From the NCBI GenBank assembly GCA_018342105.1, contig JAFIRS010000373.1, forward strand, positions 715,549-779,548: a stretch of 64,000 nucleotides of DNA, read 5' to 3'. The position numbers and the translations under genes were made by a program. This document shows positions 1 through 12,778 of this stretch, piece after piece. The notes beneath the pieces are model-generated. The model was not told the origin of the DNA, made no database searches, and was given only the letters and a program-made list of their open reading frames with translations. The DNA is from Gonioctena quinquepunctata. Lineage: Eukaryota > Arthropoda > Insecta > Coleoptera > Chrysomelidae. Within the stretch, counting starts at the first letter, position 1. Every line of letters starts with the position of its first letter.

Positions 1-1790
1 TAGAACTTCTAGAGCTCTAGTGGGCGTGGTCCTCTTGGCACCTGTTATTCCTAGACAAGCCAGTCGTTGTACTTTATCAAGTTCATTTTTGGACTTGCCC
101 TTTGTAGTACCGGGCCACCAAATGATGGATTCATACGTCAGTATCGGGCGAATGATCGCCGTGTATATCCAGTTTAGGGTTTTGGGTGTCAAGCCCCACG
201 TGTTGCCGAAGGCTCTTCTGCATGCCCAGTAGGAGCAGGTAGCCTTCTTGGTTCGATTTTCGATCTGTTCGTTCCAGGTCAGCTTGGAGTCTATGATGAC
301 TCCAAGGTGTTTGGTCGACGCTTTATACGGAAGCTGTCTTCCTGAAATTAGTATCTCTGGAAGAGTTCCTATTTTGCGTTTCTTGGTAAAGAGTACCAAG
401 TCCGCTTTTTCCGGGTTGACTCTCAGCCCCCCAGCAGAACACCACTGTTCTACTCTGCCAAGAGCTATCATAATGTTTTCTCCTAGCAGGTTTGCCGGTT
501 GGTCTTGAGCCAACATGACTGAGTCATCTGCATACGCTTGTGTATACAGTCCTGACTCATTCAGTTCTGTAAGAAGCTCGTTTACCACTAGGCACCATAA
601 AAGGGGTGATAGAACTCCTCCTTGTGGACACCCCCTCGATACCTTGGCAGCTACGGTTCTCCCGTTTGATTCTGCTGTTACCACTCGTTGTGATAGCATA
701 GCTTTGATCCACCTAATAAGGGTGGGATCGATTCTGTGCCGCGCCGCAGCGTGGCAGATAGATTCAAATGACGTATTGTCAAAAGCTTCATCAATGTCGA
801 TGAAGACCCCCATTGCGGACTGTCCACTGGCCAGTACTCTCTCTATCCTATATACAAGGTGGTGGAAAGCTGTGTCTGTGGACTTTCCTGCTTGGTAGGC
901 ATATTGTTGCTTGTGCAGTGGGTTGCACTGCAGCGATTGTTCTCTGATGTGCCAATCTACTAGCCTTTCGAGCGTTTTCATGAAAAAGGATGTCAGGCTG
1001 ATAGGTCGGTACGCCTTGGCCTGGGAGTAGTCGGTTTTGGAATGAATACGATCTTTACTGGCCTCCATGCCTCTGGTATGCAGCCCAGGGCCAGACATGA
1101 TCGAAGTATCCTCATGATCAGGAGGATGATGCTATCCAGTCCCTCTTGGAGAAGAGCCGGAAATATGCCATCCTCCCCTGGTGATTTGAAAGGTGAGAAG
1201 GATTTTACAGCCCATCTCACCTTCTCATGCGTTACCACTCTTGAGGCCGTTTTGTAGTCCATCTGAGATTTTCTCATAGGGCTCGTCCTCAAGGGTGGCA
1301 GAGTGGTCGGTTCTGATTCAGGGAGATCAGGTGTTGTGAAGTCTCCTCCGCTGATGTAGTTTCCTTCCCATCAGGTGGGGACAGTGTACCCACTTCCTTC
1401 CCCGGATCTTTCGAAAGAATTTTGCAGAGCCTTGCTGCTGAGGACATTGTGTTAATGTTCCCGCAGAAGGCACGCCAACTATCTCTTTGGGATTGCCGTA
1501 TGGCTTTTTTGTACTATCTCTGGGCAGATCTATAGTTGTCCCAGTGGAGTGGTACCTGCGTTCTTTTCGCCTTGTTTAGAAGCTTTCTTGTTTTCCTCCG
1601 GTGGTCTTCGATTTCCGAGTTCCACCAGGGCGTTCTTGCATTGTCTATCCTCTCTTTGAGAGGGCAGCTGTTTTCGTACGAGGAAGCTATCGCTTTATGT
1701 TTTGATGCGTCTAACTCAGCGTTTGACTCTAAGGGGTGTAAGGGCTCTAAAAACATTTTTTTAGTCATTAAAATTCCGACTATCTAGAAT
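1..1790 (-). pseudogene. R1/I-group non-LTR retrotransposon: linker plus reverse transcriptase, partial
   Basis: Reading leftwards, 1768-1514 encodes the endonuclease-RT linker (TPWWNSEIEDHRRKTRKLL) and 1292-about 1046 encodes RT motif 1 (FKSPGEDGIFPALLQEG). A 1-nt frameshift near 1040-1046 moves the reading to another frame. From there I read an unbroken frame to base 1: AKAYRPISL, the first catalytic motif GVFIDIDEAF (about 781-816), SRGCPQGGVLSPL, the catalytic AYADD box (about 520-537), HLGVIIDSKLTW and the thumb motif LACLGITGAKRTTPTRALE at the window edge. The last motif is typical of R1/I-type elements that often continue into an RNase H domain. The 5' side has further breaks and no full endonuclease. 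It would act as a cytoplasmic RNP-associated reverse transcriptase priming at a nicked chromosomal target. It is inactive because of the frameshift; family is clear, exact clade is not. Confidence 0.88.
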
Positions 1791-2270
1791 ATCTAGAAAC
1801 GCAGCAGCCAAGTTCGGCGACGCACTGGCAGTTTGTATATTACACGAACCATTTCGAGCTACTTTCGAGCCTCCCCCCTATAAAAACCCCTTAATTTCGC
1901 ATGTCTTATAAGGCCCCCTTGAATACCTGGAACCTATCATACTTTTTGAGGTATTGAGGTATGAAAAGTACCATTTTTGACTCACTGACTCACCCATCAA
2001 AAACCTAGACCACTTTAAGGTGACCTAGAAACTTGAAATTTGGCATCAAGGTAGATCATCAGGCGTATACAAAGGATAAACTATTGAAACTACAAATTAT
2101 GGAAAATTAAATTCAGCAATGATAAACATACGAGTTAGAACGCGTCAAGACTAAGTTTCAGTTAATGAATAATGCATATGCTCACCGGGAATAATTCTCT
2201 ATATGGTCGGCATATGCAATAACAATTTACAATATCAACACCTACAGTGTCAAGGTATGAATCTGAACAA
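1791..2270. other. No gene seen between the R1-like element and the P-element relic
   Basis: AT-rich spacer with stops in all frames. I see no convincing coding, RNA or repeat signal. Confidence 0.5.
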
Positions 2271-2287
2271 TAATGTGATCCAAATCT

Positions 2288-3340
2288 ATGTTATTTATGT
2301 TTAACAGAATAAATATATTAAATACATTTTTCTTAACCGCATCAATAGAATACATCTTGAAAATTGTACAACACTTAGATACAAAGAATATGCAATTTTT
2401 AGATATATTTTGTTGTAGAGTTATTTGTAAAATTACATTACAAATAAATAAATGTACAATAAATCTGAATCAACTGGGTATTTATATTATCAATTTCTGA
2501 GAAAATTTACAATTAATTCATATTTTATTATTCATTATTTAGGTTTTTAAAAACTGAATAATTATTATAAGTGTTATATAATTACAAATGTATTCCATAC
2601 TTCGATTTCCATTGCAGGCTGCAGTTCCTACTGGTTCAAAAGCACTTGTGAGAGACTTGTAGAAGGTCCTTTCAAAAAGCAGTATCCACCCGAGCTTTAG
2701 GCTTTTATGGGATGAAAAGTTATCAGTATAGTTGAGGAAAATTTACAATTGTTTGCCTCATCCAGATGCAATATCAAAATGGTGTCGATCAATTGATGAA
2801 AATCTAGTGTTATTTATGTTTAACAGTATAAATATTATTAAATACATTTTTCCTAACCGCATCAATAGAATACATCTTCAAAATTGTACAACACTTAGGT
2901 ACAAAGAATATGCATTTTTAGATATATTTTGTTATAGATTTATTTGTAAAATTACATTACAAATAAATAAATAAATGTACAATAAATCTGAATCAACTGG
3001 GTATTTATATTATCAATTTCTGGGAAAATTTTACAATTAATTAATCATATTGGCAAATATATTTTATTTATTCATTATTCAGTGTTTAAAAACGAAATAA
3101 TTATTATAAGTGTTATATAATTACAAATGTATTCCATACTTTGATTCCCATTGCAGGCTACAGCTCCTACTGGTTCAAAAGCACTTGTGAAGAGACTTGT
3201 AGAAGGTCCTTTTGAAAAGCAGTATCCACCCAAGCTTTAGGCTTTTATGGGATGAAAAGTTATCAGTATGTTAGAGAAAAATTTAACAATTGTTTGCCTC
3301 ATCCAGATGCAATATCAAAATGATGTCGATCAATTGATTT
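2288..3340 (+). repeat. Tandem duplication of an intron-exon block of the P-like transposase
   Basis: Two units of about 520-530 bp lie head to tail (about 2288-2807 and 2808-3340) and can be aligned base by base with only scattered differences. Each unit starts with GTTATTTATGTTTAACAG, runs through AT-rich DNA to a likely 3' splice site (CCATTGCAG, about 2612-2620 and 3149-3157), and ends with an exon segment carrying the QYPP and CLPHPDAISK peptides. The divergence suggests an old duplication inside the transposon relic. Confidence 0.8.
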
Positions 3341-4140
3341 GTTGAAAATATAAACAGGATGTTCATAAAATCAGAAGTGGAATCATCTGCGACTGAAAGA
3401 TAAACTTTAGTCACTATCTTCCATCGTCAAGATAACCTCTTGTGGGGTATTCATGTTGAAAAGGGAAACATTCTCAATTGAATATTGATAGAAACATTTT
3501 TCTGTGAATTGAAAAAATCCACGATTAAAATGAAGTAATTTTTTGTGAATGTCTGACAGAAAACAACTACTTCCCCGGCTAAAGCCACGCTGGACATTGA
3601 ACTACATCTGATATAGATTCTGGAAAGGCCCTAACTCAAAAGAAAAAATCTGAAATTGAAAATTCACATTTTCATTCAGATAGTTATTTGATTTTCTATT
3701 CCAGTCTTAATTAAGAACTCATAAAGATGAATGAGGCAAAGAAGAATGTTTTCCAAAAGAGAGTACTCACCAGAAATCATTCGTAACATTGACGCAGGAG
3801 AGACATCGCATTCACTAGGTCTTCAATACATTTTTGTCGACGAAAATCTATTTCACGATTCCACCATCATCAGGAAGATCGGAAAAAATGGGAAACACAT
3901 TTTCAAGAAGCAATCTCACTTTGCAAAAATGGAAAAAGTTTGGAGATACACTTTGAAATTAGTGTTTTCTGACATTAAAACCTGTCATGGGGTATGATAG
4001 ATTGATTTGTTGAAAATATAAACAGGATGTTCATAAAATCAGATGTGGAATCATCTGCGACTGAAAGATAAACTTTAGTCACTATCTTCCATCGTCAAGA
4101 TAATCTCTTGTGGGGTATTCATGTTGAAATGGGAAACATT
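3338..4140 (+). repeat. Insertion in the P-like transposase, bounded by about 135-bp direct repeats
   Basis: The peptide SID at 3335 should run directly into IDGSPGF at 4138, but about 800 bp intervene. The block 3338-3472 (GATTTGTTGAAAATATAAAC to GGGAAACATT) is repeated at about 4003-4140 with very few differences; 3473-4002 lies between. The same sequence recurs near 43028 and 60458, so it is a dispersed family. Whether this is a nested element with direct termini or a 660-bp segmental duplication cannot be settled. A weak 88-codon ORF at 3731-3997 resembles nothing I know. Confidence 0.65.
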
Positions 4141-4985
4141 GATGGATCTCCTGGATTCACAAAAAAATCATGAAGATTCTAAAACTGAAGGCAGATGATA
4201 GTGTGAAATCTAGTGAGAAAGTTTTGTGTAACTTGGTCATGTATGGAATGGCTATAATGCAGAGATTGGAGTGGACTGAAACATAATTCACTGAATTTGT
4301 AGATATTGGTGCGGTTACCCATGGCGAAAATATGCCTCAAGCAAAGGAAGTTCTTGTTTTCATGCTAGTTGCTATTAATGGTCACCAGAAAATTCCCGTC
4401 GTCTATTTTTGCATAGTTCGAATGGGTTCGAAAAATCTTGTTAAGTGAAGGAACTCCTGAAACTCATTGGTTCAACAGGTGTAATAATCACGTCAATAAC
4501 CTTTGATGGAACGAAGGCCAATTTACGAAGGTGTCAATATCTCGGTGCTAAATTTGATGATGTAACAAAGTTGGTTACATATTTCCCACATCCTCTTACA
4601 CACAAGCCTATTTATATTTTCCTTGATTCCTGCCACATGATGATGAAATTGTGGCAAAATTGTTCAGGATCATATAAAGTCTCACATAACGGTGATGGAA
4701 AAAATATATATTGAAAATTTTTTGTAGATCTAGTTGAACTTCAACAGTCTGAAGGTTTACATGCTGCCACAAAAATGAGAAAACGTCACACACAGTGGAA
4801 AAATGAGACGCATAAAATTAAAATTGCTGCCCAAACTTTAAGCAACAGTGTTTCAGATGCCTTAACCTCTTCAGATAAAGATTTGAATTTGGAACAATTT
4901 CAAAATTCCGAAGCAACTGCAGAATTTTGCAAAATTGCAAACAATATTAATGATATTTTCAGTAGTAATACCACAAGTGATTGAA

Positions 4986-5085
4986 TTTTCGCCATAAATC
5001 TGTCGATTTATTTCATAACGAAACTGAGTGCTTCTTCAAGCAACTCAGTTGAGTTATGAAATAAAAGACAGACTTATGAGATAAA
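4986..5085. mobile_element. Tiny foldback (hairpin) element inside the P-element relic
   Basis: Bases 4999-5072 form an imperfect palindrome: the TCTGTC...TTTATTTCATAAC arm returns as GTTATGAAATAAA...GACAGA around a GCTTCTTCAAGC centre. The flanks repeat: CACAAGTGATTGAATTTT on the left and CACAAGTGGAATTTT on the right, a plausible target duplication. Removing the insert rejoins the transposase frame (after NTTS). It resembles a very short foldback MITE with no coding capacity. Confidence 0.6.
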
Positions 5086-5249
5086 TTAAATCACAAGTGG
5101 AATTTTATTAGACTATTTCACAAACAAAGTGAAAGGTAAAAAATCTGAATTTCGGTAGAATTAGAGGAAATTACTGAAAAAGTTCAGAAGTTGATCAGAG
5201 AAATTAATAAAGTGTAATAAACAGGAAACATTGACATCAAACGAAATAC

Positions 5250-6335
5250 ATAACGTACTCAAATATTTCTCAATTATAATCATAAATGGTACAGTTATTA
5301 TATACAATGCTTTGAGCTTGATTATTTGAACACCCGCTTGTACTTGCAATAGTTGTTATATCTTGATTGTTATTATTTCTCACATTTGCAATAAGTTTTT
5401 CGAGCTGCTGTTTACTAAGTTGGATGTAAGGTTTCAGCGAATTAGAGCTCGAATGTCCTGTGGTTTGATGGCTTCTTATTCACCGACTCCTCTACATAAA
5501 AGTTCACTGACTGCAGTTGCTCGATTTGAGTGGTTGGTTATTTTTTGATTTTTTAGATGAGCCCTATATTCTGAGCTGATGTTTGGGCCCATTTACTGAT
5601 CGTGTTAATCCCTAGAGGCATATTTTTGTACCATGGAGTGCGATGAACACTGCACTCCTACCAATGTCCATTCACAGTGAGAAACAACCTATTAGATTTT
5701 ACATTATTACGTCGTTTTGAAATTAACTTTTTATAAAGTCTCACGGGGCACATTGTTGGATTTCCCACATTTTTAATCATTCACATCGCTGACCACCTTC
5801 TTGGCAAGTTTTCGAAAAAACTGTGTTATTATCGATTATACCGGTAGGCGCCCCCTTATTATCTAATTCTTCTTTGAAATAATCTAACAAACGATATGCA
5901 GCTTCACCTCCTCTCCAAGCAAGCTCTACCACTGTGATACGGAAAAATTTCTTCTGAAGTCCTGTGGGTTATCTTCATCCCATTGTGTACATATCGCTTG
6001 ATTTTCTTCATGGTTCAACGGTACCGAACTGATTTTTCGTTTCTGTGCGTTACCTTGAAGCAACTTACATTTTGTATCTTGCCGAATGAAAGATGCAATA
6101 ATTTAGCACTTGTATTCCAGATTGTCTTTACGACACATTCCTTGTAATCAGAACCATCAATTTTGGTCCCAGTCCTTCAATATAACAGCTAGTCTCTCGA
6201 CAGGCGTTGCTTCATGTAATAGGTATTTTCGTTCATCGCAAAATCTAGTAAATTGCTTCCAAAGGAGTACGTTTGGATTTCTTCGTATTTTTCGGTACAT
6301 TTTCATCAATTTTTTCGTTGATTAATTCGATCTGC
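5250..6335 (-). pseudogene. Crypton-like tyrosine recombinase relic
   Basis: Reading leftwards from about 6330: ENVPKNTKKSKRTPLEAI, then after a frameshift RFCDERKYLLHEATPVERL and VILKDWD, DYKECVVKTIWNTSAKLL, a degenerate middle with ELAWRGGEAAYRLLDYFKEE in one frame, MCPVRLYKKLISKR, NRLFLTVNGHW, WYKNMPLGINTISKWAQTSA, ITNHSNRATAVSELL and TTGHSSSNSLKPYIQLSKQ near 5420. HSNR plus GHSSSNSLKPY is the H-x-x-R ... G-H ... Y signature of tyrosine recombinases, which cut and rejoin DNA through a tyrosine linkage and need no TIRs. The tail IVYNNCTIYDYN matches the usual end of these insect proteins. At least five frameshifts or stops make it a pseudogene. The Crypton assignment comes from family memory; Ngaro-type is less likely as no reverse transcriptase is present. 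Confidence 0.75.
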
Positions 6336-8122
6336 TCATTTTTGAATGCGTGCACAGCGTGATTATTTATATTTGACATTCAACTGTCACAAACACAAAT
6401 CTGAAAAAAATGAACTTCACAGGCCAATCAGAGTCAAGAGTCAAGTTTGGTGTTATCGATAATCCGAACTTGACTAGAGCTCCTGATTGATTCATTCGAC
6501 AAGTGCGTGAAATAGTCAATTCAAGGACACAATTTGCAAAATATGATTTTTTTAAATGTGTTTCTTTAAAAAATTCCAAAAAGATTTTAGAATATCTGGA
6601 TGAATGCAAGAAATATATTTTACCACTGAAATTTGATGGAAATTCCATTCTGAAAGACAAATTGGTTTCCTTGGCTACATAATTTGTATTGAAAGTTTGA
6701 AATCTCTTTACAAAGAATATGTATCCAGATCCAAGCCAGACCTGAAGTATATTTCAACATAAAAAAATTTCCAAGATCATATTTAAGTGTTCTTCAGTTG
6801 TTATAACCTGATATATGGGGAGACTCTAAAGACCCCACCACCAACCAGTCATTGTTAAAACCTGAGTATATACAGAGTGTTATGAATACACACACCACTC
6901 CGAAAACCCAAGTGTTTGTCGAACCTCACAGTAACTTTTATTGAAGAAACACTCTAGAAAATCCAATAGAAGGATTTTACAAATACCATCAATTGATGTC
7001 TAACTATACTGGTATTATTTGTATGCACTCTACTCAATACTAAATCTTTTTCACACAATTGACAGTACAAAAGCGTGTCTTACAAAAAGTCATTAGAGGT
7101 TCTATACTGAAGATTGTGCAACTAAACATTGACAAAGGGAATGTACTCAGAGAGCGGTCTAATCCAAGTAATTCGTCCAGTATATGATCGAGGTTCGTTT
7201 AATCTATGTACTCGGTCATATCTCAAGCTATCAAAACAAATGAAAAAATAATATAGTTGTAAATTTAAAAGATATAATCAAGATCAATATTCAAAACAAT
7301 ACACAAAACCATCAATCAACAAATCGTATAAACCCATTGTATATAAATTCACCAGAAAATATGAATGTAAAAATAGCAATAAAATCTTAGCAATAATCAA
7401 TATCATATCAATTACACAGTTTTATAATTTTGAGGCATGAACAATATATTTTTATTCAAAGGTAGAAAAAATCAATCATAGTAATATATTCTAATACTTA
7501 TTTCCTGCGTTCTCAGTATATTCTAAAATTGTATTTATCAAGGTTCACAAATCTAAAATACTTAAATCAATTCTCTGGATTAAAACAATTAACATGGTAA
7601 TTGTTTTTCTTCATTAAACAACCACTTTAGTATGTTGTAGGACTTTAAAACATAATAACAAAATTTTCAATATAAATCAATGGATAGTATTAATCAATTT
7701 GATCTTATTTCTAAAACAAGCAACTATCAAATCTGATGAAATAATAAATATTTATCAAAGTAATTGAATCAGCATTGATGAATTTAGAGTATGAATGAGG
7801 AAAAATGTTCATTTTATAAAGCCTGGTACCCAATAAATCAGAGAGAAAAAATATGTGGTCTCACCCTGTAATAGACACTTTACGATGTTCACTTCACTAA
7901 AATAAATTCCGTTATTTAATCTTGAGAAATCCCGATAGGTAATTTATTATTTGATTTACTACTGGAGCAATGATGAAGTCGGATGAATTCTTCTAACTGC
8001 ATATCAATGTATGCAAATATTTTAGAAACTCATCGGTGTGAGTTCTAATGACTGGTGCATTGAAACTTGGTTGCATCTGAATAACTTGAAGTAGAAAAGT
8101 CTTTATCTATTTGACTAAAACA
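6336..8122. other. No gene seen; AT-rich DNA
   Basis: I see only short random-looking reading frames. A 97-codon minus frame at 6367-6660 has no motif I recognise. The stretch TGTTATGAATACACACACCA near 6880 looks superficially like an LTR start, but no matching LTR end, primer-binding site or second copy is visible. Confidence 0.45.
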
Positions 8123-9650
8123 TTATCTGATCAAAATGTGCAATTTAAAATACATACTGACTTGTAATAAATACTCGAATGGAATACCGAATGGAATAGA
8201 ATGGAATTGTTCCAACTCTTTATATATCCTCGTTTTACCACATATAGAGAAACTATAAACGACTATATGATGACCAATTGGCTTCGTGTTATTTTTAAAT
8301 ATAATTATTACATTGTCTCTGCAGCGGTATGACTTAGGGTCGTTTATAAATAGAGAATCTATTTTTCTGATGAACTCATAGTTAGATACTATTTTAATGG
8401 TACATCCATGTTTGGGAACCCTTTGTTTCAACTTCAAGGCGTTCCACGTGTGGTTTATAAATAATTTGGTCTCACGCATAGTTACATGAAATTATTTTTA
8501 AAAATGTCTGGGTTCATTGAGTTCAATATTCGTTAGGATAGAATATTTTTTCCGTAATAAGAAGTTATATTTGAATACTGAATTTTCATAGTTTACAGGT
8601 GAACGTTCTAAATGAATATATTCTTTCGAATCATATTTCTTTTCCAAGCTCTATAAGCAGATCATGACACAGTGCTGTTAGGAGTTGTGGTGGCTTTAAT
8701 AATAATCCCACTGCAACGCAGTTTCAGGCAATTTATAGAAGAAATCAAAGGAACTAGTTTCGCAAATGCAGTTGCTTTGGATAGTACCATCATTCTCAGT
8801 GTAACTTCTGTTATCCGAAATAATAAAGGGGAAAACTTTCTGTATTCTGAAGAATACATAGTTGTTTGATACTTGTCTGACCACGATTACATGAGTTCAC
8901 CGTCCTGGCATGTTTGTCGAAGATATAGTGTCTACATATCAGGTTTTGTTGTGAAATGCAAAAGTAAAGAGACTTTTTAATTACTGCAGAAACGAAAATG
9001 ATATGGTGAAATGATAATTGTTTCAAAACTTTTTATTCACGCCTGTGAAACTGGAGAAACATATCTGAGGATTTATAAAAATCAAATAGCCTCTTTTAAA
9101 AAAATTAGAATATTTTGAATGTCTTGGTCAGTGGGACTCAGGAACCTAATATCTTATGTAATGGAGTTTTCTAATGGCCACTCATATGATAATGATCCTT
9201 TGAATGAACATCCATTACAACTTCTTCTAATTCTGAAGAACTACTTTTCCATTCGTATTCAACATGAGACTCTCCAGTTAAAAGATATTGTAGCTGGTAG
9301 AGTAAGAAGCTTATTAACAAAAACAATACTACTCAAGAACCAATGATTGAAATCCACTTCTTACGTGAATATTTGTATTGAAAAGTGTAACCCCAATTGT
9401 TTAAGGAAATGTAACAGTGAACTATATGGCTTTCTCATTGGATGAGCCAGTATGTTGGAGTCAAGAGATATTCGGTACTTATGGCACTCTTTGTCACCTT
9501 TGGCACTACTGATCAGCCTCATGAACTCGTACTTGGTGAAACATTTCTCCGCAGAAGCTAAATTTACATTGTCTTTTGTTTTATATGATTTTTTTACAAT
9601 AACAAAAAATACTGTAACCGCTGCTAAATATGAGTTAACATACTAAATAA
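8123..9650. other. Unassigned short ORFs in AT-rich DNA
   Basis: A 118-codon minus frame (8123-8479), a 65-codon plus frame (8672-8869) and a 75-codon plus frame (9119-9346) stand slightly above background. They share no motif with a family I know, have no clear splice or promoter context, and lie between transposon relics. They may be decayed element DNA or chance frames. Confidence 0.3.
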
Positions 9651-10814
9651 CACTACATGATGCTTTTTCACCACACCATCATAGATTTTTCCAGAACAGT
9701 TACCCATACTAGGGATTATTTCTGTCTGAAAATAGAAAATCGTAAGAAGAAGCTTTCAAAGCTTGATTGACGAGAGCCAAAGAAATATATATTGGTCATG
9801 AAGAAGACGGTACCACAAGGAGAAATTGAAACATTGCTTTTCCCGTGATTTCAATTTCATTTCAAGTGAATTATATATTATTTGGTTTTATTTATCTTAT
9901 TGTGAATGGTTTTATGTCAAATCAACCATAGGATTTATTGGTATTATTATGATTTTCATGTTCCTTTTTTTCAATTAACCAATTTTGATTTATTTTGTTA
10001 TGTTATTAGTATTTAAATCCATGTTTGAGTATATTCTTTTATTTAGAGGATTTTCGTTTTATTTTTAATTATGCCATTTGTTTTTATTGATAAATGCGCA
10101 ATAAATATGAAAATTTTTTCTCTTTCAATTTCACTCCTAGTGAAACTTGTAATCTCAATTTTCATGTCAGCTCAACGGTGTTTATAATAATGATTTATTA
10201 TGCATTTTTATAATTACATTGTACAAAATATTCTTTTTGTTTTTGCTTTATTATCTATTGAAATATTGACATAGTCGAATCATTTCACTTCATGATTAAC
10301 TCTTCACTATAATGAACTTGGAATCCATGACGTTACCCTTATTGTTATACAAGAGGTAACGATCTATCAAATAAACAAATTTTATAAGAGTTGGCCGAAA
10401 ATTTCAATTCAATTTCTGCTTCCCGTGAATTACAACCATTCTGTATGTATGTACATTGTTTTCAAGGTGGGAATCTGACTCCATTAGTTTTCTTTCTAGT
10501 TTACTGTTGGAACCAGTTTTGACAGCTGATGCTGAACTGAAACAGTTTTTGTTCCCAATCCTTAATATGCTCGAGTTCAAATGTTGATATTAATCACAAA
10601 GGTCTTCATTAACTTTACTATTCAACTGGTTGAATTGCTTCTTAGTTACAATTATGACATTCTTTAGCAACTGATCCAGTGAAATTTTGAAATTTTTTCA
10701 TTTGTTGTCTATTTTGGCTTATCACAATGGACAGGCCTGATGCTTGAAAAATTATTATTTATTAAATAATCTGCAACTCGTTTCAATAATCGCAAAATTT
10801 CAATTGTTTAGTTA
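9651..10814. other. No gene seen; AT-rich spacer
   Basis: Low-complexity AT-rich sequence with dense stops on both strands. Nothing supportable was seen. Confidence 0.5.
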
Positions 10815-12316
10815 TTTATTTATTTATCGTATGGCGATCTACAAATTCACTTACATAGGTAAAGTATGTTCATATATATGTAAGAAGATATATGTAAGAT
10901 AGAAGAAGATACAAGCACTTCTACAGGTTGGCGAACAATTAAGATATATTATGCGAATACACTTGAGGCATAGGTCATGGGTTATAAGTCGATATCCAAG
11001 GAGGTCAGCCAATTCACAGCAGCAGGAGTGGCATTCAGGATCTCATTCCATTCTCCTTCAAATTTTCTTATTGGGCACTCGTTGGCTACGTGGGCTGCAG
11101 TTTGGTCCGGCGCTCCGCAGTCGCATTCCTGGGTGTCCGAGAGTTCCCACTTGTACAGCATGGAATGCATCTGGCGTGGCCAGTTCTGATGCGGTTGAGG
11201 CTACACCATGCTTTCCTAGGCATTTGCATTCCTGGGAGAGGAACGGTAGGGTCCTCGTGGTTATTATGGTTGAAATCATGATTAGTTGTCCATTTGGTTT
11301 TCTAAGCTTCTCCGATATGAAATGGTTCATGATGGGTTAATACCTTATCTTGCCAAATGGGTTTTCGGGACTTGAGACGGCAGTTTGGGGCGTTGTCCAA
11401 TATAATGTGTATTGGTAGAGTTCTAGGGTGCTAAGAATCGTGTAGTTTGTTCCATTCGTGAACAGTAGCTTGTTGTCTCCTCAGGTCTGGTGGTGCTTAA
11501 TTCGTTAGTGCCTGCAGCCAAGGTATTGGGGTGGACTTTAGGGTTTCAGATATGATTCTCATAGTTTCATTGAGGTGCACATCGACTTTGTTAGTGTGGG
11601 AACTCTTGTACCACACTGGTGCACAATATTCTGCCGTTGAGAAAACAAGTGAATGAGCTGCCGTTCGTAGTGTTTCTGCTTTTGCTCCCCAAGTAGTCCC
11701 AGTCAGTTTTCGGATTATGTTGTTCCTGGTTTTTAGTTTTTGTCCAGTTATCTCCAGGTGTATTTTGTACGTCAGGGACCGGTCTAGTGTGACGCCAAGA
11801 TATTTGGGGTGGCTGTTGTGTTTTACTCTTTTTCCGCAGAATGTGACATTCAGGTCTTCATTTGCAAGGCGGTTATTAAGATGGAATGCACACACCTCGG
11901 TTTTGCTTGGGTTTGGGCATAATCGCCACTGTTTGTAGTATCTCCCGAAGTTTTCTATGTCCGCCGTGAGCGTCTCTTCGCCATCCTCTAGGAGCCCGCT
12001 TTGAGTGACTATAGCGATATCATCTGCATAGCAGAACTTCTGGGGGTTGGTTGCCGGCATGTCACTGGTGTAGAGATTGAAGAGTATGGGGCTAGCACTG
12101 ATCCCTGGGGTAATCCATTTCTAATGGTGAATGACTTGCTAGTTGATTGTCCAAGAGTGACTTTGAAGTATCGGTTTCTTAGCATATTTACCATAAGTTT
12201 AGTTAACTTGGAGCAAGGTATTATTTTCTTTAGTTTTAGTAGTAGGCCATTCAGCCATACGGTGTCGTATGCAGTCGTCAAATCTTTTTTAGTGACATAT
12301 ATAGACAAAGAACAGT
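10815..12316 (-). pseudogene. Jockey-like non-LTR retrotransposon, 3' part of the reverse transcriptase
   Basis: Reading leftwards, 12308-12009 carries the palm region (KDLTTAYDTVW, RNGLPQGSVLAP) and then a frameshift. The frame 12060-11497 follows with the catalytic CYADD box at about 12012-12032, NPSKTEVCAFHLNN, HPKYLGVTLDRSLTY and the thumb segment TTWGAKAETLRTAA...YCAPVWYKSS. Further left, 11170-10982 holds a C-terminal Cys/His cluster (CDCGAPDQTAAHVANECPIR) typical of Jockey-type tails. The 3' end is marked by (AAAT)n on the minus strand (about 10813-10830). The element is 5' truncated in the usual way and carries at least two frameshifts. TSDs were not resolved. Confidence 0.87.
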
Positions 12317-12778
12317 AATTTCACCATCACTGATTATATTATTCAGGATTATCTTTTCAGTCGATGAGTGTTATATGAAACATTCTGTTCCAATTCAGAA
12401 TCCTATAGTATCACCGTGAAAAAATATAGTGCTGTACTTATACATAAATTTCGAAGTCTCCCACTCAAGACATCCATTGGATGAATTCAATATGGATACC
12501 CAGGACACCACTTTGGATATACCATTAAAGTCTCGAGAACTTTCAATGAATGAACATTGTGCATATTCTGGACAACCATTGTTCATGAATATCCAGAAAA
12601 CATCCAATTAAGTCTCATCGTAGATATTTCAGGACGTTCAGTTTACATACATTGTAGATCTAAAATTGACGGAGAATAAATATTATTTATAATATACATT
12701 AATACCTGAAAATCACTTCTCAATTGTTTGGAAATATATTTCTGTGTTCCAGAAATCGAACATTAACATCAAGATACA
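12317..12778. other. No gene seen
   Basis: Overlapping 60- and 70-codon frames on opposite strands (12395-12611) are mutual shadows without motifs. The sequence is otherwise AT-rich spacer up to the mariner TIR. Confidence 0.45.

Larger units (their letters stand above)
2600..5110 (+). pseudogene. P-element/THAP9-like transposase relic
   Basis: Several pieces match the P-element transposase in order. Exon pieces at about 2620-2798 and 3158-3340 give GPF(K/E)KQYPP and CLPHPDAISKWCRSID. The frame resumes at 4138 with IDGSPGFTKKS, continues as MYGMAIMQRLEWT, FVDIGA and MPQAKEVLVFMLVAINGH (4320-4380), then 4445-4714 gives SITFDGTKANLRRCQYLGAKF and YIFLDSCHMM, and 4720-4982 gives LVELQQSEGLH, HTQWKNETHKIKIAAQTLS and FCKIANNINDIFSS. 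P transposases are DDE-type nucleases with an inserted GTP-binding region; SITFDGT and the DSCHM segment lie in that core. The N-terminal THAP zinc finger was not found. Many stops, a duplicated exon block, an 800-bp insertion and a hairpin insertion show that it is dead. A domesticated gene is unlikely with this decay. Confidence 0.85.

Noticed and set aside
20..898. Three plus-strand frames over the R1-like reverse transcriptase
   Set aside because: They are antisense shadows of the clear minus-strand RT frame that runs uninterrupted to the window edge.
6840..6960. Possible LTR start (TGTTATGAATACAC)
   Set aside because: No paired LTR, primer-binding site, gag or pol near it.
8123..8479. 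118-codon minus frame as a host gene
   Set aside because: No start context, splice signals or family resemblance; length is within chance for AT-rich DNA of this size.
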